This document shows, piece after piece, positions 1 to 5,723 of a stretch of 21,499 nt of DNA. How positions within the stretch are numbered: position 1 is the stretch's first letter; each line of letters opens with the position of its first letter. A program made the translations under genes and the position numbers. Source of the stretch: DAOTVY01 sp041082245 (GTDB lineage Bacteria; Chloroflexota; Chloroflexia; DTKN01); the NCBI GenBank assembly GCA_041082245.1, contig JBDOIE010000244.1, forward strand, positions 1 to 21,499. Direction: 5' to 3'. Below the pieces are notes generated by a model, which searched no databases, was not told where the DNA came from, and saw only the letters and a program-made list of their open reading frames with translations.

Positions 1-67
1 AGACGCCCTGAACGAGGGCCGAGGCACAGTTGCCGACGCCGATGATCGCGACACGGATCTTGCCCAT
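1..67 (-). CDS. ino1: Myo-inositol-1-phosphate synthase, N-terminal fragment (gene runs off the left edge)
   Basis: Only the first 22 codons lie in the window. They read MGKIRVAIIGVGNCAS followed by ALVQGV. This is the N-terminal Rossmann strand and glycine-rich NAD-binding loop (GVGNCAS) of inositol-3-phosphate synthase as found in actinobacteria and Chloroflexota. The family converts glucose-6-phosphate to inositol-1-phosphate with NAD, the first step towards inositol lipids and other inositol compounds. The ATG at 67-65 is preceded by AAGGAGA about 5 nt upstream, and a good promoter lies at 115-143. The rest of the gene is outside the window, so catalytic residues cannot be checked. Another NAD-binding oxidoreductase is possible, but the NCAS signature favours Ino1. 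Confidence 0.8.
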   Translation of the reverse strand, partial: MGKIRVAIIGVGNCASALVQGV

Positions 68-114
68 ATGGTCTCCTTTTCGTGTTCTGCGCCCGCTTCC
101 CACAAGCGCGCCTT

Positions 115-143
115 ATGATACACCCGGCGGCGCGAGCGGTCAA
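115..143 (-). promoter_or_regulatory. Sigma-A-type promoter of ino1
   Basis: Read on the minus strand: TTGACC (143-138), a 17-bp spacer, then TATCAT (120-115). The start of ino1 is about 48 nt downstream of the -10 box. Just upstream of the -35 box is an A/T-richer stretch with a tandem GTGAAA (plus strand), which could act as an UP element. Seen in sequence; activity is inferred. Confidence 0.7.
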
Positions 144-258
144 GTGAAAGTGAAAATGGACTTGCCAAAACCTGTGACCATTTGAGGCTCGCGACCGTAG
201 CCGCCGTCCTTCGGACTTGCCCCCACTGGCCCGGGTCGGCAAGGGCATTGCCCTCGCC

Positions 259-330
259 TACCCAGCCCTCTTCGAAGGAAAATCGCTGTGCTCGGCTCGC
301 TACCATGGGACAGTTCGCTGGAAACTGGAG
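259..330 (+). mobile_element. Decayed partial copy of the 125-bp MITE-like element (right end)
   Basis: Positions 271-330 align without gaps to 13896-13955 with 55 of 60 identical bases. Weaker similarity continues left to about 259. The copy ends in the same terminal sequence GAAACTGGAG. The left half of the element, including its left terminal repeat, is not recognisable here, so this copy is truncated or decayed. It lies upstream of ino1. Other copies would be expected elsewhere in the genome. Confidence 0.7.
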
Positions 331-374
331 ACCTCACACCTAAGTCGGCCTGCTCAGGGGGACTTTGCTGGACA

Positions 375-473
375 ACTGGCTACCAGTCGCCGTCCGCCGG
401 GTTACCCCGGTGGACAGCCGCGGCCTGGCCGAGCCAACTTCCAGTCGGCGATATCCCACCGCCTGCTGGGCGG
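375..473. other. Cluster of short hairpins, possible structured RNA or element remnant
   Basis: Four stem-loops occur in 100 bp. They are ACTGG-CTA-CCAGT (375-387), a 10-bp stem with a TTAC tetraloop and one G-U pair on the + strand (392-401 with 406-415), CGGCC-T-GGCCG (421-431) and CCGCC-TGCTG-GGCGG (459-473). CCAGTCGCCG (383-392) and CCAGTCGGCG (441-450) are near-repeats. It matches no RNA family I know. High-GC DNA forms chance stems, so this is only a candidate. Confidence 0.35.
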
Positions 474-713
474 CCATCATCTCCAGTTTCGGGCAGCCGT
501 GGAGAGTCCGTAGAAGGTGAAGCGTCCTGCGCTAGAGTGGTAGAAGGGCACTGAAGGTCGGCGAAAAAGGCGCCCGCTACCCTAGCCTTCCCGGCGGGCA
601 AGAAGGTGCCCGATCGAAGAAAATTCACAGGGCGCGCGCCGGCGGATGGGGTTAGCCGGCCGCTGGCGTGACGCGGGTCGTGAGCAAGGGCACGGCTGCG
701 TCGTATGTTCTAC

Positions 714-2042
714 TCACGAGCGCCGGTAGGAAAGGTCCAGCAGCTCGATCGGGTGCACGACGCGCATGGGCAATTTCCAGCGGCGGACGCCCCGCCACAG
801 CTGCAGCTGGCAGCCGGGGCATCCGCTTGCCACCACCTGGGCCCGGGTGCGCGCAACATTCGCCATCTTGCGCTCGAGGATCTCTCCCGAGCCGTTGGGA
901 TCCGTGATCGCGTGGCTCCCTGCGTTCCCGCAGCACCAGTCTGCCTCGGCCATCTCCACAAACTCCAGCCCGGGGATGGAGCGGAGGATCTCCCGGGGCT
1001 GCCGGGAAACGCCCTGCCCGCGCACGAGGTGGCATGGATCGTGGTAGGTCACCCGCAGTTCGACCTTTCCCTGCGGGCGCTCGTAGCCGATTTCCACCAG
1101 ATACGCGCTGATGTCGCGCACCCGCGCGCTGAAGGCGGCCGCGCGCGCGGCCCACTCCGGATCGCCGGAAAGCAGCGTCGCATACTCGCGGAGCATGGAG
1201 CCGCAGGAGGCGCAGTCCGTCACGATCGCTTCCAGCCCTTCTCGTTCGAAGGCCAGGATGTTCCGGCGGGCGAGCTCCTTGGCTGCTTCGAGCTCTCCAT
1301 ATCCGAGGTGCGGCATACCGCAGCATGACACGCGGGGCGTGTACACCTCGCATCCGTTACGCGCAAGCACGCGCACCGTCGCCTCGCTTGCGGAGGCGAA
1401 CATCACGTCCTGCGCACAGCCGAGGAAGTAGCCCACGCGGTGCCGCGTTTCCCCCTGGGCCGGTGTGACCTCCGGGAGGAGCCGCCGCTGAGGCCGGCGG
1501 GGGATGGGGGGGAGGAGCCACATCATCTCCCGGAGGCGCCGGGGCAGCACCCGCTCCAGGTGCAGTCCCTCCACGAGCCGTCGCACCCCCAGCCGTTCGT
1601 ACCAGCGGAGCGGTTCCGTAGCCGCCTCCACGCGCTCCGGGTGGGGGAGCAACCACCGGAAGAGGAACCGGCGGAGAGGGTTTTCCCCTTCGCGCTCCAT
1701 CAGGTAGGCCCGCGCGGCCATCATAAGGAGGTCCGTACGCACCCCGGACGGGCACAGGGTAGTACACGCCTGGCAGTAGAGGCACTCGTACACGATGCGC
1801 TTGAAACGGGGGCTGGGCTCCAGGCGCCCCTCCAGCACCGCCCGCACCAGGGCGATGCGGCCTCGCGGCGCATCTGTCTCCAGCAGCGTCTGCTGGTAGA
1901 CCGGGCAGACGGCGGAACAGAGGCCGCAGCGGATGCAGGCCAGTACCTGTGCCTCATCGGGAAGGACGCCGCGGGGGAACGGTTCGGACAAAGTCTCTTT
2001 CGTCGACATCTCCGTCATCCAGGGAAAGGGCACGGCTTCCAT
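714..2042 (-). CDS. glcF: Glycolate oxidase iron-sulfur subunit (GlcF-type, two 4Fe-4S clusters plus two CCG domains)
   Basis: 442 residues, a normal length for GlcF. Residues 36-46 (CIRCGLCSAVC) and 87-97 (CLYCQACTTLC) are two classic 4Fe-4S sites. They are followed by two cysteine-rich CCG domains: CCG at 240-242 with CASCG at 277-281, and CCG at 370-372 with CPGC at 408-411. This is the architecture of GlcF and heterodisulfide-reductase-like subunits. These pass electrons from an FAD-dependent glycolate or lactate dehydrogenase (GlcD) to the membrane pool. No glcD or glcE is in the window, so the partner must be encoded elsewhere and the substrate is uncertain. The ATG at 2042 lies about 20 nt downstream of the predicted transcription start. 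In-frame ATGs at codons 9 and 12 are alternatives because no Shine-Dalgarno site is strong. Confidence 0.9.
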   Translation of the reverse strand: MEAVPFPWMTEMSTKETLSEPFPRGVLPDEAQVLACIRCGLCSAVCPVYQQTLLETDAPRGRIALVRAVLEGRLEPSPRFKRIVYECLYCQACTTLCPSGVRTDLLMMAARAYLMEREGENPLRRFLFRWLLPHPERVEAATEPLRWYERLGVRRLVEGLHLERVLPRRLREMMWLLPPIPRRPQRRLLPEVTPAQGETRHRVGYFLGCAQDVMFASASEATVRVLARNGCEVYTPRVSCCGMPHLGYGELEAAKELARRNILAFEREGLEAIVTDCASCGSMLREYATLLSGDPEWAARAAAFSARVRDISAYLVEIGYERPQGKVELRVTYHDPCHLVRGQGVSRQPREILRSIPGLEFVEMAEADWCCGNAGSHAITDPNGSGEILERKMANVARTRAQVVASGCPGCQLQLWRGVRRWKLPMRVVHPIELLDLSYRRS

Positions 2043-2069
2043 TGCCTGCCCACGGCTTGCCGGTGCCCC

Positions 2070-2098
2070 ATTTTACCCGAAGCCTTGAGCCCGGTCAA
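2070..2098 (-). promoter_or_regulatory. Promoter of glcF
   Basis: Minus strand: TTGACC (2098-2093), 17-bp spacer, TAAAAT (2075-2070). Transcription would start near 2063, leaving a leader of about 20 nt. The -35 box is 2 bp from the -35 box of the divergent promoter at 2101-2129. Confidence 0.8.
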
Positions 2099-2100
2099 CC

Positions 2101-2129
2101 TTGCCGCGCCTCCGGCGCCGTGCTATAAT
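2101..2129 (+). promoter_or_regulatory. Promoter of the zinc-ribbon/phosphatase operon
   Basis: TTGCCG (2101-2106), 17-bp spacer, perfect TATAAT (2124-2129). Transcription should start near 2136, about 40 nt before the first gene. It is divergent from, and almost touching, the glcF promoter. Confidence 0.85.
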
Positions 2130-2175
2130 GCTCCTGTCGTACCGGGGCGCAAGTCACAAGAACTGGAGGTCGACG

Positions 2176-2688
2176 ATGTACTGCCCCAACTGCGGCCAAC
2201 CGTACCCCGAAGGAGCTCTCGTTTGTCCCTCCTGCGGAAGCCCGCTCCCCTCACCTGTCCAGGCTCCATCTCCGGTCGTCCCCGAGCACGCCCCGCTCCC
2301 GACGGCAAGCGGCCTTGCATGGGCGAGCTTCCTCCTGGGCCTCGCAAGCGTCCTGGGCGTGCTTCTGTTCGTGGGCATCGTCCTCGTGTACGCCACCGGG
2401 CTGACCCCGGAGGACCTGCGGTCGCAGGAGTTCCTCCAGCGGTACATCCAGGAGCATCCCCTGCTCTACGCAGGCAGCGGTTGCTGCTTTCTGGGCGAAC
2501 TCGGCGCGCTCGTCGGGCTGATCCTGGGCATCGTGGGCCTTTCGCGGGAGCGGGTCCGTCCCACACGCCTCGGGCGGACTTTCAGCATCCTGGGTATCGT
2601 GATCGGTGCCGTGCCCCTGCTCTGTTGCGTGGGCTACATCGTTTTCCTGTTCCTGGCGCTCGCCTCCGGAGGGTTGCCGTGGGCGTAG
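2176..2688 (+). CDS. Zinc-ribbon membrane protein (double CxxC, three or four predicted membrane helices)
   Basis: 170 residues. The N-terminus has a zinc ribbon: CPNCG and CPSCG, with cysteines 3, 6, 17 and 20. A proline-rich linker (22-43) follows, then hydrophobic segments at about 47-73, 98-122 and 137-163. The arrangement resembles bacterial zinc-ribbon plus DUF4190-like membrane proteins of unknown function. The ribbon probably faces the cytoplasm. The ATG at 2176 is chosen because GGAGGT lies 5 nt upstream and the ribbon starts directly after it. An upstream in-frame ATG at 2101 would lie inside the promoter. It is the first gene of an operon; its last 10 bases overlap the start of the phosphatase gene. 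I see no evidence for a specific ligand or partner. Confidence 0.85.
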   Translation: MYCPNCGQPYPEGALVCPSCGSPLPSPVQAPSPVVPEHAPLPTASGLAWASFLLGLASVLGVLLFVGIVLVYATGLTPEDLRSQEFLQRYIQEHPLLYAGSGCCFLGELGALVGLILGIVGLSRERVRPTRLGRTFSILGIVIGAVPLLCCVGYIVFLFLALASGGLPWA

Positions 2689-3296
2689 ATCTGGTGATCG
2701 TGCGCCACGGCCGCACGGCCTGGAACCGCGAGGTGCGCTTTCGCGGACGGATGGACCTGCCGCTCGACGAGGTAGGGCTGCAGCAGGCCGAAGCCGCGGC
2801 GCGTGCCGTCTTTGCACGATGGCCGGCCCTGTCCGCGATCTACTCAAGTCCTTTGCAGCGCGCCGTGCAGACGGCGACGCCCATCGCCACGCGCTACGGC
2901 CTCCCCGTGCAGCCCCACGCGGCGCTGCTCGACGTGGACTATGGGGAATGGACCGGGCGTACCCCGGAAGAGGTCGCGGCGTCCGACCCGGAGCGCTTCC
3001 GCCTGTGGCTTTCGGCACCCCACGCGCTCACCTTCCCCGGCGGCGATTCCCTCCCCAGGCTCCAGGAACGGTTGCGCCGCCTGCTGGACGAACTGGAGCA
3101 GCGCCACGCCGGCCAGACCGTGGCCCTCGTGAGCCATCAGCTCGTGAACCGGGTGCTCCTGGCGACCCTCCTGGACCTTCCGCTAGCCTTCTATGCGCGC
3201 CTCGGCCAGGACAACGCCTGCGTGAACCTCGCTCGCTACCAGGCTGGGGTAGGAGAGGTGCTGCTGTTGAACGACACCTGTCACCTGAGCAGCTAG
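2679..3296 (+). CDS. Histidine phosphatase family protein (phosphoglycerate mutase-like)
   Basis: 205 residues, typical for cofactor-independent-of-metal branch-1 histidine phosphatases. R9-H10-G11 is the phospho-accepting histidine motif. R61 follows in SSPLQRAVQTA, E90 is the likely proton donor (DYGEWTGR), and H153 in VSHQ is the second catalytic histidine. Members dephosphorylate small phosphometabolites (PhoE, CobC or GpmB type). The sequence alone does not fix the substrate, and the short length argues against a dedicated glycolytic mutase. Start: GTG at 2679, with GGAGGG 5 nt upstream inside the preceding gene. The two genes overlap by 10 nt, which suggests translational coupling. The same frame is open far upstream, but that part is antisense to glcF and not coding. 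Confidence 0.9.
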   Translation: MGVDLVIVRHGRTAWNREVRFRGRMDLPLDEVGLQQAEAAARAVFARWPALSAIYSSPLQRAVQTATPIATRYGLPVQPHAALLDVDYGEWTGRTPEEVAASDPERFRLWLSAPHALTFPGGDSLPRLQERLRRLLDELEQRHAGQTVALVSHQLVNRVLLATLLDLPLAFYARLGQDNACVNLARYQAGVGEVLLLNDTCHLSS

Positions 3297-3335
3297 GCAG
3301 GCCCCGGCCCTCGGCCAGGGGCACAGGAGAAACCG

Positions 3336-3875
3336 ATGGCGGAAAAGCGAAAGCCGTACACCCTTTCCCCCGACGAGAAGGCCACCCCGGCCATGGTTTA
3401 CACCCCGCAGGCGATGGCATGGGGGGACATCGTCACCAAGGCCGTCGTGCGGGTGAGCACCTACCTGCGCACCCTGAACCCGGACTATGTCTCGCTGTAC
3501 GATGCCCGCGTCCTTCCCCTGCGCGCCGGAGAGGCGTTGCAACCGCTCCGCTTCCCCGAACTGCACATCCGTACGCCCCAGGTGATCGCTTTCCATCTCC
3601 TCCCGCCGGCCGACGAACCGCCGGATTACGACCCCACCGAGGCGAACCGGAAGATGGAGCGCATCACGGTGTTGCTCGGCCCCTTCCGCTTCGACGGCCT
3701 GGCGCGCATGGCGACCACCGTGGACCTGGCCAAGTTCCTGGAGATCACGACCGAGACTTTCCTCTCCCTCTACGAGGTGGAGGTCACCGTCCCGGGCGCG
3801 CGGGGGTTGGGTGCGGTGCGGGCTCCTCAGGCGCTGATCCGGCGCGACGCAGCCTTTTTCGCCGTCCGGCCCTAG
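3336..3875 (+). CDS. Conserved-looking protein of unknown function
   Basis: 179 residues, soluble, no signal peptide or membrane segment. I do not recognise the family. It starts with a charged segment (MAEKRKPYTLSPDEK), then a region around VYTPQAMAWGDIVTKAVVRVSTYL (24-47 overall) and a C-terminal half rich in beta-type segments (LLGPFRFDGLARM, FLSLYEVEVTVPG). AGGAGA 5 nt before the ATG at 3336 supports the start. It is the last gene of the plus-strand operon, 39 nt after the phosphatase gene. Its TAG (3873-3875) interlocks with the stop of the convergent penicillin-binding protein gene. Codon pattern and ribosome binding site make a real gene very likely. The function is open. Confidence 0.85.
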   Translation: MAEKRKPYTLSPDEKATPAMVYTPQAMAWGDIVTKAVVRVSTYLRTLNPDYVSLYDARVLPLRAGEALQPLRFPELHIRTPQVIAFHLLPPADEPPDYDPTEANRKMERITVLLGPFRFDGLARMATTVDLAKFLEITTETFLSLYEVEVTVPGARGLGAVRAPQALIRRDAAFFAVRP

Positions 3876-5719
3876 CGGTGTAGTGCGGCGTTCAGCACCT
3901 CGCGCGCGATCGGGGCTGCGGTCTCGGCGCCGCTGCCTCCGTGTTCCACCACGACTGCCACCGCATACCGCGGGGCATCTGCCGGTGCAAAGGCCAGGAA
4001 CCAGGCGTGGGGAGCTCCCGCGCCCGTCTCCGCCGAGCCGGTCTTGCCCCCGGCCCGCACCCCCTCGATCGGCTTCCACCAGCGCCCCGCGCCGTGGTCC
4101 ACCACCGCGACCATCATCCGTTGCAGCGTCCGCGCCGTGCGCACACCGATCGGCACGGCGAGGGGTGTCGGCTGGGCCTGGTAGAGCACGCGGCCGGCCG
4201 GGTCGACGATGCGTTCCACGAGGTAGGGCCGCATCATCAGCCCGTCGTTTGCCACCGTGGCCACGACGACCGCCGCCTGCAGCGGTGTAACCTGCAGCTC
4301 CCCCTGCCCGTAGGCGGTGTCCGCCAGGCCGGTTTCGCGGTCGAGGAAGGAGCGGCTGCGGGCGATCGTGCTCGGTACTGTCGGTAGTTCCCTGAGGAGC
4401 GGCTCCGGCGGCGGATTGTCCGCAAACGTCAGCCCGAAGCGCATCGCCATCTCGCTGTAGCGTTCGGCTCCTACGAGCAGCCCGACCTGGGCGTAAGCGG
4501 TGTTGCAGGAGTAGACATAGTCCTCGACCAGGTCCTGCCGCACCATCAGCGCTCCAAGTCCCTCCATAAAGTTGACGATGCGGTGCCCCGTGACGAAAAA
4601 CTCGTCCGGGCAGGGGACAACCGTGTCCGGCGTGACGAGCCCGTTTTCGAGGGCTGCGGCCGCAGTCAGCGTCTTGAAGGTCGACCCGGGCGGATACAAC
4701 CCCTGGGTGGCCCGGTTCAGGAGCGGGGCGGTCGTGGAGATGCTCAGCCGCTGCCAGTAGGCGGCCACGCGCTGCTGCTCCTGTGCCCAGTCCTCGGCCT
4801 CGGGGTCGAAGAGGAGCGGGTGCGGGTCGAAGCGCGGGTAGGAGACCATCGCGAGGATCGCGCCGCTGCGCACATCGAGCAGCACCACGGCCCCCGGGCG
4901 TTCTCCCAGCGCCTCCTCGGCTGCCTGCTGGAGGTCGGTATCGAGCGTGAGGTACAGGTCGTTCCCCCGCCGGGGGCGATGGAGGAGTTCGTCCAGGAAC
5001 GCTTCCCAGGGGTCGCCCCCTCCGCGCCCAGCGAGCACATCGTCGTAGGTTGCCTCGAGGCCGGCGCTGCCGTAGAGCGGGTTGTAAAAGCCGACGATGT
5101 GCCCCAGGTCAGCGCGCAGGTAGCGCCGGCGCGCCCATCCGCCCGGAGTGACTTCGGTGGTAGCGAGCAGCGTCCCGTTGCGGTCGAACATGCGTCCGCG
5201 CTGCACGCGCCGTTCTTCGAGCACCGGCCGCGGGTCGGCGACGACTTCTCCCGAGGAAAGGTGTGCCACGCGTGTACGCACCGCTTCGGCCGCCACGACC
5301 TGCAGGTGCAGCAACTGCGCGCCGATCAGGAAAAAGGCAACCAGGAGCAGCGTCCCCAGGCGGCGCACGTTGGCGCCAAGGGCGGTTTCTTCCGGCTCTG
5401 CGGGTCCGGGCCACAGGAGGGCAAAGAGCGTGAGCAACAGCACGGCGCCGGTTGCCGGAGCCACGCTACCGAGCAGTTCGCGCAGTCCCTCGCCCACCGT
5501 CCAAGGGAAAAGGGCGATCCCCAGGAAGCCCAGCAGGGAAAGACCCAGAGCGATCTGCCAGGGCGCACGCCGGCCTGGCCACAGCGCGAGGAGCAGCGCG
5601 ATCCCGCACGCCGCCAGGTACAGGCGCCATTCTCCTTCTTCCCCCAGGCCGATGCCCAGGTAGGCCAGCGCCAGGGCCGAAAGGAGCGCCAGGATCCGGT
5701 ACACCCGTTGCCCGATCAT
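3872..5719 (-). CDS. Class B penicillin-binding protein (PBP2/PbpA-like transpeptidase) with a multi-pass N-terminus
   Basis: 615 residues. The transpeptidase motifs are intact: STFK with catalytic S346 and K349, SCN at 404-406, and KTG at 559-561. A dimerisation/pedestal region precedes them (about 165-255, with RGRMFDRNGTLLA at 174-186). The enzyme cross-links peptidoglycan outside the membrane and is a beta-lactam target. Unusually, the N-terminus shows about five hydrophobic segments (7-25, 33-48, 54-72, 88-104, 120-140) instead of the single anchor typical of PBP2 and FtsI. Start: ATG at 5719, with AGGAG 7 nt upstream inside the end of the preceding gene; the two genes are 4 nt apart. 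It is the last gene of the ccmE operon. PbpA-like elongation or division roles cannot be told apart from sequence. No RodA/FtsW gene is in the window. Confidence 0.93.
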   Translation of the reverse strand: MIGQRVYRILALLSALALAYLGIGLGEEGEWRLYLAACGIALLLALWPGRRAPWQIALGLSLLGFLGIALFPWTVGEGLRELLGSVAPATGAVLLLTLFALLWPGPAEPEETALGANVRRLGTLLLVAFFLIGAQLLHLQVVAAEAVRTRVAHLSSGEVVADPRPVLEERRVQRGRMFDRNGTLLATTEVTPGGWARRRYLRADLGHIVGFYNPLYGSAGLEATYDDVLAGRGGGDPWEAFLDELLHRPRRGNDLYLTLDTDLQQAAEEALGERPGAVVLLDVRSGAILAMVSYPRFDPHPLLFDPEAEDWAQEQQRVAAYWQRLSISTTAPLLNRATQGLYPPGSTFKTLTAAAALENGLVTPDTVVPCPDEFFVTGHRIVNFMEGLGALMVRQDLVEDYVYSCNTAYAQVGLLVGAERYSEMAMRFGLTFADNPPPEPLLRELPTVPSTIARSRSFLDRETGLADTAYGQGELQVTPLQAAVVVATVANDGLMMRPYLVERIVDPAGRVLYQAQPTPLAVPIGVRTARTLQRMMVAVVDHGAGRWWKPIEGVRAGGKTGSAETGAGAPHAWFLAFAPADAPRYAVAVVVEHGGSGAETAAPIAREVLNAALHR

Positions 5720-5723
5720 CGGC

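Larger units (their letters stand above)
144..713. other. Non-coding stretch between ino1 and glcF
   Basis: About 570 bp with no credible gene. Short open frames exist on both strands but lack ribosome binding sites and recognisable sequence. The stretch holds a partial mobile-repeat copy (259-330), a run of short hairpins (375-473), a further inverted repeat (572-577 with 594-599) and the downstream flank of glcF. No T-tract terminator for glcF was found. Confidence 0.7.

Noticed and set aside
1440..2678. Long plus-strand open frame leading into the phosphatase gene
   Set aside because: It is antisense to glcF and then out of frame with the zinc-ribbon gene. The phosphatase motifs begin only after the GTG at 2679, which has its own ribosome binding site.
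3301..3322. GC-rich inverted repeat between the phosphatase and the unknown gene
   Set aside because: Imperfect stem and no T-tract. The following gene is close and has only its own ribosome binding site, so a terminator is unlikely.
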